DNA from: Carya illinoinensis
Taxonomy: Eukaryota > Streptophyta > Magnoliopsida > Fagales > Juglandaceae
DNA length: 64,000 nt
Direction: 5' to 3'
Assembly (NCBI RefSeq): GCF_018687715.1
Contig: NC_056760.1
Location: 6,237,501-6,301,500 of the forward strand
The position numbers and the translations under genes are program-made. The notes under the pieces are model-generated. The model had not been told where the DNA came from. It was given only the letters and a program-made list of their open reading frames with translations, and searched no databases. Position 1 is the stretch's first letter, and each line of letters starts with the position of its first letter. Positions 23,716 through 35,897 of the stretch are shown piece by piece.

Positions 23716-24616
23716 GAGTGAGATCTTATATGACCAATACCCCCAATACATTAAATCACAACTAATGCGTTGGGGTATTTGTCATATGAGATCATTAGTT
23801 TCAGTCACTTTAACCGTTTGGAACAAGAAACATATTTGTTCATTAGTTCTGGCTTTTCTTTTCATCTGATAGTTGATGACCACAGATGTCGTTTTATGTA
23901 ATTTTAACTGGGTTTGTGTTGTGTTTCAGGTTATGAGGTGGGACTAGGAGTAGAAAACGAAGTAGATAGCTGGCCTTTATTTTTACGGACCAAGGTGTTT
24001 TCTCATTTCTGTACTGTGCTGTGCCGTGCCATTGTTTCTTACCGGGGAAATTACGTTCTTATTTTTACCTTTTCAACTTCATCTTCCAATCACTGTTACA
24101 TCGGATTCCGCACATACGTGCCTTTGCTGCTGTAATCTTGTGATGGCACTGCTCAATAATCAGTAATCGTAGGGTTTGGCCACGTTTTCAGGGTTCGGTT
24201 ATGTACATATTGTTCATGTACAGTGTAGTTTCCATGCTAGTTTTTGGCAATCGATCGTACTAATTTTGTTTGATCCTTGTAAGCAGGGTTATCTCAAATT
24301 TATCTTGGCGGCATTATTGTTCTGCTTTTGCGAACGTCCATTTTGTTTTAAACTTTTAATTGCTTTAGTCCTGAAATCTGTAATGTTTTGGATATGAGAT
24401 ATTGAACACCTGTGCCCATGTTTTATTCACCCATGAAACTTCGGTTCTCATGGTAAATGGGTCTGAAAGGGAGTTGTAATGAGTGAAACAATCTGGGTTT
24501 TCAGCTAGTATGCGGTCCTGAAATTGGCTGGGTTTACTGGGACACTGGAAATTGCGTTCTGTGGAGGTCATCAAGCACGTCTCTGCCGATCATAAACTTT
24601 TTTACCAACTTGCAGC

Positions 24617-24815
24617 TGTGTTTGGGTACTGAAAGTATCTTTAAGTATTCTCAATATACTTAATTATTATTGATTACTTTATTATTATTTTTTACGTATA
24701 TTTTATTAATATTTATTACTTTTTACTATTATTCAATATTCTATTATTATTTTTTAGTTACTTTTTTATTCCCATTCATAACAATTCAACACTTCTTACT
24801 ATCCAAACTCAATAG
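24617..24815. repeat. AT-rich dispersed repeat
   Basis: Starts at GTGTTTGGGTACTG and ends at ACTATCCAAACTC, which are roughly complementary ends, with TTATTATT-rich sequence between. It looks like a short inverted-repeat element. Confidence 0.45.
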
Positions 24816-25009
24816 ATAAGTCATGAGGGAAAAAAAGAAAAAAAAAAAAGTTAAACCTTGAAATTTCGTTGCGCTCTGCATATACAAATTCAGCAATTCA
24901 TCACATTTATAATAAAATTCGTAACGAGCCCTAGATCTACCATGGAGGATCGGCACTGAGAACTGCAGATGGGACTCTGTGAAGAAGAGAAGGGACGTCG
25001 AACTGAGCC

Positions 25010-25235
25010 TGGCTAGATTTGGACGGTGAGATGAAAATTTTTAATTTTAGATAAAAGTTGAAAGTTAAATAAAATATTATTTTTTAATATTATTATTATT
25101 TTAAAACTTGAAAAAGTTAAATAAGAATTTAAAAAAATTGAATTATTTATTATATTTTATATAAAAATTTAAAAAAATTATAATAATAAGATGAGAATTT
25201 TATATCTTTATCTTAGTTGCCAAACCAACCCAAAT
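25010..25235. repeat. GATGAGA-family dispersed repeat
   Basis: Starts at ATTTGGACGGTGAGATG and ends near TTAGTTGCCAAACC. It shares AATTATTTATTATATTTTAT with the copy at 59873-60095. Confidence 0.5.
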
Positions 25236-25239
25236 GAAA

Positions 25240-25640
25240 GGCTTCGGGTGCAAGTACCACACGTGAGCTGAGGAGCTGGGGTGGAGTGTAGATTTAGTCA
25301 CTATCTTAGGTTTAATTCAGTAGATTTAGTCAAGGCCTGGAGTGTGTTCCGTGGGCCTTAATCTATCAGTTTATGTAATTAGTTTGGACTGGCCATGGCC
25401 ATTATGTTTATTTCCCTTCAATTAGCCGAGGTACCTGGATATATGTAGCTGAGGAATCATCTTGTATTTTCATTCTGGAATGTTCAAGAAGTTATTTCAT
25501 TTTCTCTCACATTTTCTGGAGGAGCTCCCCTCAAAGAGAGCAAGTCATTTTCGTATACTGTTCGAAAAGAATCTGTTACAAATTCGGTGTCGCAAAAATA
25601 TAGAAAAGCGAAGCATTCCTGATACGGAAGAATTAGAAAA
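25240..25640. mobile_element. Possible LTR-like remnant 3' of the DUF2921 gene
   Basis: Non-coding sequence with a profile like the end of a Copia LTR: TTGTATTTTCATTCTGGAATG followed by a TTTCTCTC-rich leader near 25495. No partner LTR is visible, so it may equally be ordinary 3' flank. Confidence 0.2.
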
Positions 25641-25846
25641 CGAATTATTATAAGACAAGAATAATAAAGTAAAGAAATCAATAAAATTTGGGGGGCGTAT
25701 ATATATATTTTTTTATTTTTTTAAAGAAAAAGAAAAGAAAGGAAGAAAATTGTAAGTTTGTAGATCAGCCATTCATTCCTAGGAGCCGAAGGAGAGTACA
25801 AAATACAAATGCCATTGCCTATATTTATAGAAACAGAAATCATGCA

Positions 25847-28783
25847 TCACAATTCGTCATTGCTAATAACTGATACTTTATCATATACAGATGTCTCTCT
25901 AAATCTCTTGGGAAGAATACAACGGCCTCCAAATCGCTGCTGCAAGTAAACAAGCACGGTGAATAGCAGACCACCACATGGGATGATGATGTCCCATGCC
26001 GTGGAATAAAAATCCATCCTATGATTTGCATAAAGGTACGACGAATCAAGGTACCATGTAGAACTGTGAGCCCTGTAAAGGTCATAGGCATGAGGCAGCA
26101 GACGAACAATGGTGGTTCCAATGTAAAAGGAAGGGGCCAGAGCCTTTTCTCCTGAATTAGAAAATAAGTTGAACAATATTTGTGGAAGTAGAAAACCATC
26201 CAGGAGCAAACCGGCATAAGATTTGATGTCCTCCCAGAAAGAAGGAGCATGCAGCTTGTAAACATTGCGTTGCGGTACTAGAAATTTCCCCAACTGTCTC
26301 TGGTAAGGCTTCCTCCATTGGTGCACAGACCAAGCAATCAACCCGCTGGCTATATACACTGGTAAAGCCACATATAGAGCCTTTCTTTCTGAAACCCACA
26401 ACTCCTTTTGGCTTCCATCATCTTGTCTTGCAGACCAAGTCAGTTGGAGAAGGCGCAACTGCAAAAGGAAAGCTACCATTGTTACCACCCTTACTATTAC
26501 TTCATTCACTTCAAGCCATCCACCACTCTCAAGAAAAACATTCGTCTGGTTATGGCTACCCATGAACAAGGCTTCAAAGTTCAACAGCAGAGGAATCATA
26601 TGCCCCAGCGTAAGAACAATGACCATCACAATGGAAATGAAGGGAAGCACTTGTGGGTGCTTTTTCATGTAAAAGAGCTGCAGGCCCACAAAAACGCATG
26701 CTAGTGTATTAGAAATCAGAACCATGATAATCTCCAAGTCCATTCTCCAAATCGATGCTTTAGCTTGGGTATTGGTTATTGAATTTGAGGACAATTGAAG
26801 GGGTTCAAAGTAAAGAGGGTCCAACTTTTTTCGTTTGCTTTCAATAGTTCCCTTCACAATTTCACCATGCTCGGCATGCAGCGGAGGGAATTGAATATTA
26901 ATCATTATTTCACAGTCTAATGAATCATTTCTAACCAAATTTTGATTAGTCAATCCAAGATGCCGACATCCTATCATGCACAGAAGACCTGTATCTCTAG
27001 AATATATTCCTTCTGCAGAAATATCAATGGCTTTGGATGAAGTATCAACACCAAACTTGAAATCAGGTCGAGGTATGAAGCTCATTTTGTAGCTGATATT
27101 GAGCATGCTGCTATGGCTGTAGTTCATGTGGAATGCAGTAGGCCCTGCAACCCCTGGAACTGGCAACACAAATGAGTGCCCATAATACCGTTGCAAATAA
27201 AGCTGATCACCTACAAAATATGGGGTCGAATAACCCGTTGCTACTTTTCCTGTGCTGTTGCTAATAGACATATCAAACCTCATGTCCAATGAATACCCAT
27301 TAGGATATGTCTTTCCCTTGCTCCTAATCTTCCTTTTTGCACAATGCTTTCTTGCATTCTCAATCTCAGTATACTCATATTTAAGACCTTGGACGTCAAT
27401 TGATCTTTCCTGAGAACTCTTAAATCCAATTTTGCCAAAGTAACCAGAATCATTCACATGTTTCCTGCTCTGAATTTCTCCCACGATGGTACTTCGGTTC
27501 CTTAAGGAGACAACTGGAGGAAAGATCAAACTCAACCCGATCGAGCAATCTCCAACAGAAGCATTTGCCCAAGACTCTGTAACATTCAAAATTCGGCATG
27601 CAACACCACAAAGCCTATTCTCCTTCTCATCCCACTCAGCCTCAGCAATCAACGTTGTATTGGGATCAAAAGGAAACTCGTAACCAGTATAACTAGAGTT
27701 AGGAAAACTCAACAAAATCTGCAGCTTTCGTCCCTCCCAACACCAAATTCCCCGATAAAACATAGAATTAGGCAAATACCGGATACTCCCACCAAAAGGA
27801 TTACAATTGCCACTACCACAATGACGCCCATATTCCAGTGAATAACTAAAAGTCTGTCCACGGGGAAAGGGACAAACAAAACGGTTCGTCTTGTTTCGAG
27901 ATAAATTCTCTCCCCCATCATAACCACTCAAACAACCACTCCCATTTTCTTTCTCAATAAACGTGTATTCATGATTCGAGTATTTGAACCCCATTATTGA
28001 AATCGGCTCAAAATAGTTTGAATCATCCTTATCATTACTCAAACTTTCTAAAGTCCCACCAATCAAACTACCATAAATGCTTGAATTAATCGGATAGTTA
28101 AGCTTAAGAACAGCATTAAAACGGTTTCTCTTACCCGGATCAACGTAAGTCGAGAAGGATCCGACCATACAGAGTTTCCCAGAAGATTCAGACCAGTACC
28201 CATCAAGCAAAAACCGGGCTACGGGCCGCCAAGGCAACCGTCTCGGTCCTCGAAACCGAATCTGGCGTAATAGCCGGTGCGTCGTGTTGCTGAAAACAGG
28301 GTACATAGCCGGGTTTCGGAGGTTCAGGGTGGCTTGGACCTTGAATATGCCATCGGAGGCAGTCTTTTCGGAATGTAAGGGTATGAATGTGAGAGATTTC
28401 GGGGAATCGGTAGAGGTTTGGTTGAAAATCCGGTCGCCACCGGAAAAGAATCCTGTGCGGAAGAGGAGGAACTGAGAGGTGCTAGTGGAATAGGAGAAGG
28501 GGAAGCTGTTGGGGGACTCGGGAACAACTTCGTTGCAGTGCTGGGTGTACGAGATTTCGGCTATTGAGTTCGAGGTAGTGGTTGGGCTTTGAACCAGAGA
28601 TGTGTTGGTGGGGATGTTGGCAATGAATAAGATGAGGATGCAGAGGAGGGGAGTGAGGGGGGATTTTCTGGACTTTGAGAGTTTTCTTTGGAAATTGGGC
28701 AATGAAGATGAAGAAGAAGAAGAAGAATCGGAGTCCATTGGTAGGAGTTGGTAGGGAAGGTTGAGATGCTTTTCGGATTTCAA
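25847..28783 (-). CDS. DUF2921 multi-pass membrane glycoprotein, intronless
   Basis: A single 978-residue frame. Two starts are possible: 28783, or 28738 (MDSDSSSS), which I think more likely because residues 1-15 add nothing conserved. A serine run is followed by a hydrophobic anchor or signal at about 45-58. Residues about 60-680 form a large, probably lumenal or extracellular, region with more than ten N-glycosylation sequons (for example NQTS, NTTH, NSSY, NVTE, NYSH, NISY). From about 681 on there are some seven hydrophobic spans, including MVLISNTLACVFVGLQLFY and LPFISIVMVIVLTLGHMIPL. Family members with a RING finger at the C terminus (FLYING SAUCER type) act as Golgi/endomembrane E3 ligases. 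This protein ends SVISNDEL without a RING, so that activity should not be assumed. The text resembles Arabidopsis At1g52780 from memory. Biochemical role unknown. Confidence 0.85.
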   Translation of the reverse strand: MKSEKHLNLPYQLLPMDSDSSSSSSSSLPNFQRKLSKSRKSPLTPLLCILILFIANIPTNTSLVQSPTTTSNSIAEISYTQHCNEVVPESPNSFPFSYSTSTSQFLLFRTGFFSGGDRIFNQTSTDSPKSLTFIPLHSEKTASDGIFKVQATLNLRNPAMYPVFSNTTHRLLRQIRFRGPRRLPWRPVARFLLDGYWSESSGKLCMVGSFSTYVDPGKRNRFNAVLKLNYPINSSIYGSLIGGTLESLSNDKDDSNYFEPISIMGFKYSNHEYTFIEKENGSGCLSGYDGGENLSRNKTNRFVCPFPRGQTFSYSLEYGRHCGSGNCNPFGGSIRYLPNSMFYRGIWCWEGRKLQILLSFPNSSYTGYEFPFDPNTTLIAEAEWDEKENRLCGVACRILNVTESWANASVGDCSIGLSLIFPPVVSLRNRSTIVGEIQSRKHVNDSGYFGKIGFKSSQERSIDVQGLKYEYTEIENARKHCAKRKIRSKGKTYPNGYSLDMRFDMSISNSTGKVATGYSTPYFVGDQLYLQRYYGHSFVLPVPGVAGPTAFHMNYSHSSMLNISYKMSFIPRPDFKFGVDTSSKAIDISAEGIYSRDTGLLCMIGCRHLGLTNQNLVRNDSLDCEIMINIQFPPLHAEHGEIVKGTIESKRKKLDPLYFEPLQLSSNSITNTQAKASIWRMDLEIIMVLISNTLACVFVGLQLFYMKKHPQVLPFISIVMVIVLTLGHMIPLLLNFEALFMGSHNQTNVFLESGGWLEVNEVIVRVVTMVAFLLQLRLLQLTWSARQDDGSQKELWVSERKALYVALPVYIASGLIAWSVHQWRKPYQRQLGKFLVPQRNVYKLHAPSFWEDIKSYAGLLLDGFLLPQILFNLFSNSGEKALAPSFYIGTTIVRLLPHAYDLYRAHSSTWYLDSSYLYANHRMDFYSTAWDIIIPCGGLLFTVLVYLQQRFGGRCILPKRFRETSVYDKVSVISNDEL

Positions 28784-28964
28784 ACTTATAGGCCTCTCCG
28801 AGCAGGGGAGCTGTAACTGTAAGGTTTCGTTTGGTTGGGGGTCCCCAAAAACTCAATTTGGAAAACGCCTTTTTGTTCCTTACCTGATTATAATTAGGCC
28901 GCATTTATCAAGACCTTTTGACATTTGAAGGGGCTCCAGTCAATTTCCATGCCAATTTTATGAT

Positions 28965-29100
28965 AAATGATATTATAGCAGTAAGTGTATAAATATTAGA
29001 CTTATATGAAAAAAATTAATTTTTTAATAATAATTTTTATTTTTAAAATAACTGCATGATGCTTATACACTCTACGATTATATGTAACATTATTCTCATT
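28965..29100. repeat. Hairpin-type MITE copy
   Basis: Phrases TTAATTTTTTAATAATAA and ACACTCTACGATTATATG recur in the copies at 39312-39472, 52351-52512 and 53807-53972. Non-coding. Confidence 0.55.
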
Positions 29101-30316
29101 TTATTTATTTATTTATCCCCATTTTGTGTTACTAAACTACACGTGCATGTGTCCTCTTTAGAGACTTTGAGATTTGAGGTCTCTCTCTTTCTGCAACTTA
29201 AATTCCTTAAAAAAATTTATTAAATGGTGACCACTTTTTTCACAAAATTTGGTGATAATGCAACGAAATTCAAAATCACGTTTCTTTGAAATCATCTTAA
29301 ATTCCTTTGTCTTATCTATGTGCCACTAAGTTTAGGCTTTGTCATGCCATGATGCCATCAACATAACATCTCAGAGGTCAATACCTTTAGATTCGAAGTA
29401 TATGCACATAATAACTGGCTGAATAAACTTGTATTGAGTTTATTTTATCAAGAAGATATGACTTTGTTTCCATCGCCACTATTCGTCAATGTCAATGTGA
29501 ACTTTGCTTGGAGTCTTTCGAATATGTAGATTGAAGAAACCAGCAAAATGTACATCCAAAACTCAAAAAAATAAAAAATAAAAAATAATATTACAATTAT
29601 ATTAATATGACAACCGATATCGTATTCTCCTTGTACATGGTCAAATGAATTCGGCTGAAAAATGTATTATAAAGCCTTTCGTGTGTTTTGCTTTTAACAA
29701 AAGAATGAATAATTAACAAGTTGTAAATTTTTATTATTGCCGGTGCTAATCAATCCATGTTTGTTGACGCAATTCATGACGCGAGACTAACAGATAAGTA
29801 TAGAATAAAATATAACTTTCTAATAATTTGATGTCATAGTAAGGATGACGAATAATATTACTCTCTAATATATCTTGACAAATGACTGGTATTTATTTTC
29901 TTTGATTGATGAAAGAATTTTTGGGAGGAAATATGGAGAATTTATGGGAGAGACTGGTGGGTTGGGATGGATTTCATGGATTTAACTTCATGCTAAGGAG
30001 ATGTAAACCTCTGAAAATTGGATACAGGATCCATTTGCTTTGCCATGTTCTAACATCCTTGTCAAAAATTACAGACAGAAAATCATTATCAAGCACACCA
30101 ACCCAACAAGGGATTTTATTTCATAGTCTGCAAGCCATAATCTATGATACATACAACAGAGCCTTACTAAGACATTTTTCACCACGCATGACACAACAGC
30201 CATATATTGACAAATGACCAATCTTTTGCCAAGCAAGTGTTGATATTATACATATCTACAAACAAAATAAAGGTCTTGGTATGGTAATTCAGTGGTACCA
30301 GGAGTTTCGAGCAAAT
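29100..30316. other. Intergenic stretch between DUF2921 and PHO2
   Basis: No gene recognised. The portion closest to 30316 is probably the PHO2 3' untranslated region. Short frames here show no known family features. Confidence 0.5.
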
Positions 30317-33300
30317 TCATTTTTCAGGCTCAATGAAGTGGCTGTAATCCATGCCCTTGTCAGAAAATGCTTCCACAAGCTTTGGCAAGAGCTTAGCAAC
30401 CATGATTTTGAACCCCGTAGAACTTCCATTGATATTTTCAACCTCGGTCTTTCCACATCCAAAAGGATAGCCCACTGGAGCTCCTTCCATATATGCCTTA
30501 CAAGCCATTACAATAGACTCTGCTCGTTGCCTGAAGTGTTCTTCCACTAATGCCTCGAAGTGCTGCAACAGCAAAAAATTAAACATAAAAAATAATGCTT
30601 AATCATGAAAAAGACAAATTCAAATGTTCTAAATAGCTTTTTCTCTTACAAAATAGGGTCTGGTCATCTGGTCATGTAAGTTGCCAATTTCAATTGTTTT
30701 TTGTGATGTTCGATTTCTGAGATAGTATGTATTCTTTGAAAGAAGAATTTAATGGAGGCATCTTTAACATTGATATCCCATACAAATCCTCTTAATCTAT
30801 TAATAAGTTGCTTTCATCTTTCTCTATATTGTCCAAGACTCCAGAGGTAATTATCATAATAGCTGCCACAAACCACCACAATGGTAGAGCGAATTGAGGT
30901 TTGAGAACTAATTATTGTACCTTAGGAGGTTTTCGTAGTAGGTACAGCATGGACTTGCAGGTGACAAGGAATGCATTTTCATTGTAGCTTACAGAGTTTT
31001 TCTCTCCCTCAGCTCTTCCAATCTGCTTATCATACCCTGCCTCATTGAAATAAGGCTTCTCATTAAGCACGAGGGCCTGGAGGGAGAGAAGAACTTGAAG
31101 AATAGTTGAGCTCCCTGGATTCCATACTTCAGAGCCTGTACCCGTCCATGTATTGAGAAGACTGAGACAGACCTTTCCTGATTCATACAAGTTAGGGTTG
31201 ACACGGAGCCCACCGGAATTGTAGTGCACCAACTGCATAGGATTTCATGTCATGATACCAGCATTAGATTCTGTTCAGATATAGTATACCAGTCTTTTTT
31301 ATGAGTGATTTTCATGCATGTATATATATGCAGAATAGATTCATGCATGGACTGTGAACTTGGACACCCTCAGTTTTGACAGGGTCCTCTTTCATTTTGG
31401 GGGTATGGGCAGTCAAAATAAACATTACTTTTATTTCATAACAATGTAGAAATTATAAGGGCAATTGTTTTTGACACTACAAGCACAAAATCAACAGGAA
31501 AAGTATGATAACTTACAGGTGGTTCGTAAGGATACTCCATGGGAAGGAAAATATCAAAGAAGAAAAGCCCATCATGATATGGAGTTCCAGGTGCACCAAC
31601 AATGGCTGCTCGCAATAGATCCATCCTTCCATCAAACACACGGACATAGATTGTTTCTGTGAGGTCACAAAGGTGTTATGAGCGATAGTACATTGAATAG
31701 GGTTTTGAAATTTGAATAGTAACCCTTCTGATTTCCAGCATAAAAAGGAAAAGGATAATTAGTGCTAACCAGGAAGATCTTTCTCTAGAATGCTCCATTC
31801 TCGCTGAACCTTCTTCAACCAAACTCTTTTCACCTATAACGGAATACAAAGGGGGAAAATTATCATTCTGACTGATTGGATAATTTATATTCTACATTTA
31901 GAAGGATAAGTCAAGTTTCTTGCCTGAGACAATGCCAACCGTTTGTCAGCGCCAAGAAAGTGATGGTCTGAGCAATCACCAACCATATCAAACTGCCTCA
32001 GCATCCACTGGTGGTCAGAGTTCTCACTGGTGGTTGAAAATGGAACAGCTTCAGCATCCAGAGACTCTTCCACTTCATGATCTGAACTTGTCTTTCTAAA
32101 TGTCTGCAACAGTTCGCAAGTTTCCAGCACTTCTTTGTCATGGAGAATTTTAGATTCACTTCCACCTTCAGAAATAAGCCCAGATACGACTGGGCGTGAA
32201 TCTGAAGTTGAACCAAAAGATCCAAATAGGTCTGTTGCAATGCTAATGAAAAATCCAATGGCAGCTTGAGGAAGGGGAAAGGAACCAAACTCCCATGAAT
32301 GCTTTTTGTAATTTTCACCAGCACAATCAGAATCCAACAAATCCTGAACATTAAAGCTGCTATTAAGTTTGCTCCAAGACAAATGCAGATGATACAAGGT
32401 TTCTTTTCTAACTTCCAGAAACAAAAAAAAACAAAAATATACCGGAAATACTAAACAATCCGCTCACCAAAAAAACTTAGAAGTACAGAAAGACAACTAT
32501 TTTTTCCAACGAAATGTTGCTCATTCTCAAGATACTCAGTACCAAGTCTAAACTGCCACCAAATCTTCTAGTTCTACATCACAAATTATCTTAATCACTC
32601 ATTTCCTAAATATTTTAGCCACCAATTAATCCAGGGCCTTAAAACCATCACTGTAAATATTTAAATATTTAACACTACTTATAAGTGAATCACAGAGAGG
32701 GAGGGAGGGAGGGAGGGATTGGGGGGGGGGGGGGGGGGGGTGGGGGGGTGATTTTACCTTTCCTTTATGGTTATGGCTATTAGACCATTTGTTATGTTCA
32801 ACTATCTCCTGATTTGATTCCTCAACATTTTCTTCATAGAGCACATTAGTTGCAGTTGATCCCTCATACTTATCATTCCGAAATATCTCATAAGGTGCAA
32901 CCTGCAATGATGATCGTCAAATAATTAGAAGTTGCTGAACCCCTACAGGATACTGCCCAGTTATGCATGAACCAAGAAGAATAGATAGCAACTCACAAAA
33001 ATACAAGTTTTATAAGTGGCTGAAGTTGGCTGCATATCATAACACTCTTGCTTAGTATGGGTGGCTCACTACCACATCTATAACCTAATCACTGCATCTT
33101 ACTAAAAGCTGGAATGACGCTCAAAATCTAGTGAACGACAGCCCTGAGAAACAAGAATAGAGACACACCTCCTAAATAAGTATATGTGCAGCTAAAATTG
33201 GTCTTATTAACATTACAGAATTACCTAGTTGGTTACTGTAACTATTACATCTATTACAGGATGATGCTTCATTAAAAGTTAAACCTTATGCTGCAGTAAC

Positions 33301-35266
33301 AAACTTTTTCCTCTCTCCCCTTGTGTAATTCATACAAAATACTAAAGTTGGAGAAAGATCATATGACACCTCTACATTGTCAAGTTAAACAAGTCAAGAA
33401 GACATAATACACCAAGGCCTCTGGCATATCATTGGAAAAACACTGCCCATCCATATTTCATAGGAATGAAGAAGATACATCAAGCTCAGTGGCATTGTTT
33501 TCTAGTTCAGTGGCTGTTCTGCATAAATTACCACCAAATTCACCAAAAGTGTTATATCAATCTACAAGCACAACAGGCTTGAGACGTGAATCTCATGTGT
33601 CCCTACACAAGGGAACCCTAAAGCAAACCCAACTGGATTAACAATGGTCACAACTCATCTGTAAGTAAGGTCGAGAAAATTCTCAACCTTAAGAAAGCAC
33701 ACAAGTACATAACCTGTCCAAAAACTGTAGTATCTTATTTAATTAGAAAAGTGTCACCAACAAGTTACTATGTATATGCATAGATAAAGAATTAGGATGA
33801 CTACATCATACCTTGGTTACGAGACCAGTAGCCCACCTCACCTCAACAGCACCGTCTTTGAAGCCCGTCACATTGCCAATATAAGATAGGTAAGACTCAT
33901 TGGGGTACTGATTCTGATCCTTGCTGCTGTTCTTGCCTCCTAAAACAGACTCCACGCCCATGTCAGTTTCCGAGGTGGCATGATCACTATCCGCTGAATC
34001 CCCAAACTGGTTCTTAACTAACCTAAACACAATATCACCAAAATAATATGAAAACTCCGGGTGCTCAGCCAATTCATAAGCACTCAAAATTTCCTCCATC
34101 CTGTCTCCATCCAAATTGCTTGCTTCACTCACAGAATCAGTTTTCCATTGGACCTTTACAGTTCGTTCCTTCGCATCCACGGACTGCACAACACCCCATC
34201 TGTGGCTGATAGACACCAGTGGACCGTCACAAGTTCCCTTTTCCAACACAAACTGCTCAGGAAAAAATTCATAAGCATTTATAACAGTTGCAGGGACTAA
34301 ATTTTGTGAATCGAGTTCAAACGAGCGGCTGCCATCCTGCCATACAACATCAACTTTACTCTTTGTCTTCACAATTACAAAGACTTCATCTAAGTTTGAG
34401 TTTCTTCTCTTAAATCCTCTTCCCAAGTTCTTATTTTCTTTGATTGGCTGACCAGTAGACGCATTAAGAAAATCCAGCTCCATTGTACCCTCACCGCCAA
34501 GACTTGGAAGTACACACCAGTCACCTAGTTGCCAATTTGCATATGAAAAACATGACAACAGATTCAAATTTTTTGAATCTTGCAAACATGGTGGAGCAGG
34601 CAAACTCAAATCAAAACCCACAGGAGCAGATGAAAGCCAATTCACATAAACCAAACCTGCATCCACAGCACAAACAGTCCCTTCATCTTGATTTCGCCTC
34701 CAAGAACCACATAACCAGCTAGCTGATTTAGAAACATTCGAGAGCCTAACCCGCACTCTCTGTCCTGGGTAATATGGGTACTGTGAGTCTTCCAGTACAT
34801 CAGGGGAAATTGGCAAGAGCTTCTCTTGATCTGTGGCAGTGACTACACACTTTGTTCCATCATCAAAGACAACAGTGACTTTATCAACTACTTTATCCAC
34901 CCTTCCAAGCCAAGGCCCACAAACCACATAATCCCCAACCGTAATGGAGCGGATCTTCAGAAGTTTCTTGGAATTGACATTTTTTATTGTTTTTCCTTGA
35001 ACACTCTCCAAATCCACCAACATATCAATGGCAATAACTCTACCCATCTGTCCAGATCGGTCTGTTACACAGCACACTAAATCGCCGTGTACAAATCCTC
35101 TCTCAAATGAGAGAAACTCATCAATTTTCTCAATGCTTTCCTCAAGGCTTGACAAGATGCTCCTGGCCTGCCCACCATATATGCATTCTGTTTCCTCCTG
35201 ATCCTCACTACTACTGCTTTCACTAGAACTCTCCCAATCAGAGTCACTAAGGAACACATCCATCAT
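30317..35266 (-). CDS. PHO2: Ubiquitin-conjugating enzyme E2 24 (PHO2), phosphate-homeostasis regulator
   Basis: PHO2 is an atypical E2 in the endomembrane system that promotes breakdown of phosphate transport proteins (PHO1, PHT1, PHF1) when phosphate is sufficient. Coding exons on the minus strand: 35266-33812, 32901-32758, 32343-31924, 31833-31770, 31656-31517, 31232-30921 and 30562-30317; they total 2781 nt (926 residues; Arabidopsis has 907). The N terminus DSDWESSSES, repeated W- and G-rich modules (YYPGQRVRVRLS, NWQLGDWCVLPSLGG) and DMVGDCSDHHFL are hallmark PHO2 text. The UBC fold lies at about 674-845 with the catalytic cysteine near 763 in GKVCLSLLNTW. The third intron starts with GC (CAG|GCAAGA at 31924/31923) instead of GT; the reading frame across it (LALSQ to VKRVWLKKVQ) supports this. 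Probable post-transcriptional control by miR399 is seen in the leader. Confidence 0.95.
32697..32748. repeat. (GGGA)n and poly-G tract in PHO2 intron 2
   Basis: GGGA repeats followed by more than twenty consecutive G and a second G run, placed just 3' (on the gene strand) of exon 2. Possible assembly-length uncertainty. Confidence 0.85.
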
Positions 35267-35897
35267 TCAGATGCCTGTTGTAAGATATTACTAACTCAGT
35301 CTTGCATAAATTACATAATTTCGAGAATAAAAAAGAAAGGCAATGACACAGAAGAATTCTGGATCTCTCACCTCAGCTGAAAAAGATACAGAATCAAAAT
35401 TATGTTTTCAGGTGAGCCTTTTGCTCTACTTCCTCAGCTGACCTTCACTGAAAATCACAAGAACATGGTTCTTTTAGAAAGTCAATATCTTCACAACAAA
35501 AGCACATATTTCAGACATGTATAGGAGCTACCAAATTGAAACCAACAGTTAACCACATTCCTATTCGCTAAAGCAACTGGGAACAACTTAGGATGTACTT
35601 TCAGGTAGTAACCCTATAACAATATTTGCCACAAAGAAAACTAACAGTAGATATTGAGAAAGGTACCATAAAATTTTCACCTTTTTAAACGAACTGGAGA
35701 AGCCAACACCTCTATCACTCCTAGTTTGAGCACACGTTCTTAATAGGTACTGCAATAAGGATATGCAGATTGTAGTCGTATCAAAGGATGATAACAAAAG
35801 CTAAATTAATATATATATATATTCCAACTGATGTGGATACTGATAGTGTGTCTATATCTCCAATAGGATATGTAGAATGCTAACACTGGAGATATGA

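Larger units (their letters stand above)
22280..23929 (+). other. Possible intron in the CALS11 3' untranslated region
   Basis: Just after the stop codon there is a plausible donor (AGAG|GTACTT at 22280), and about 1.65 kb on there is a strong acceptor with a pyrimidine tract (TTGTGTTGTGTTTCAG ending at 23929). Such an intron would contain the LINE at 23350. This rests on splice motifs only. Confidence 0.3.

Noticed and set aside
32626..32907. Separate small gene with a proline-rich C terminus
   Set aside because: It is PHO2 exon 2 read through its donor into the poly-G intron.
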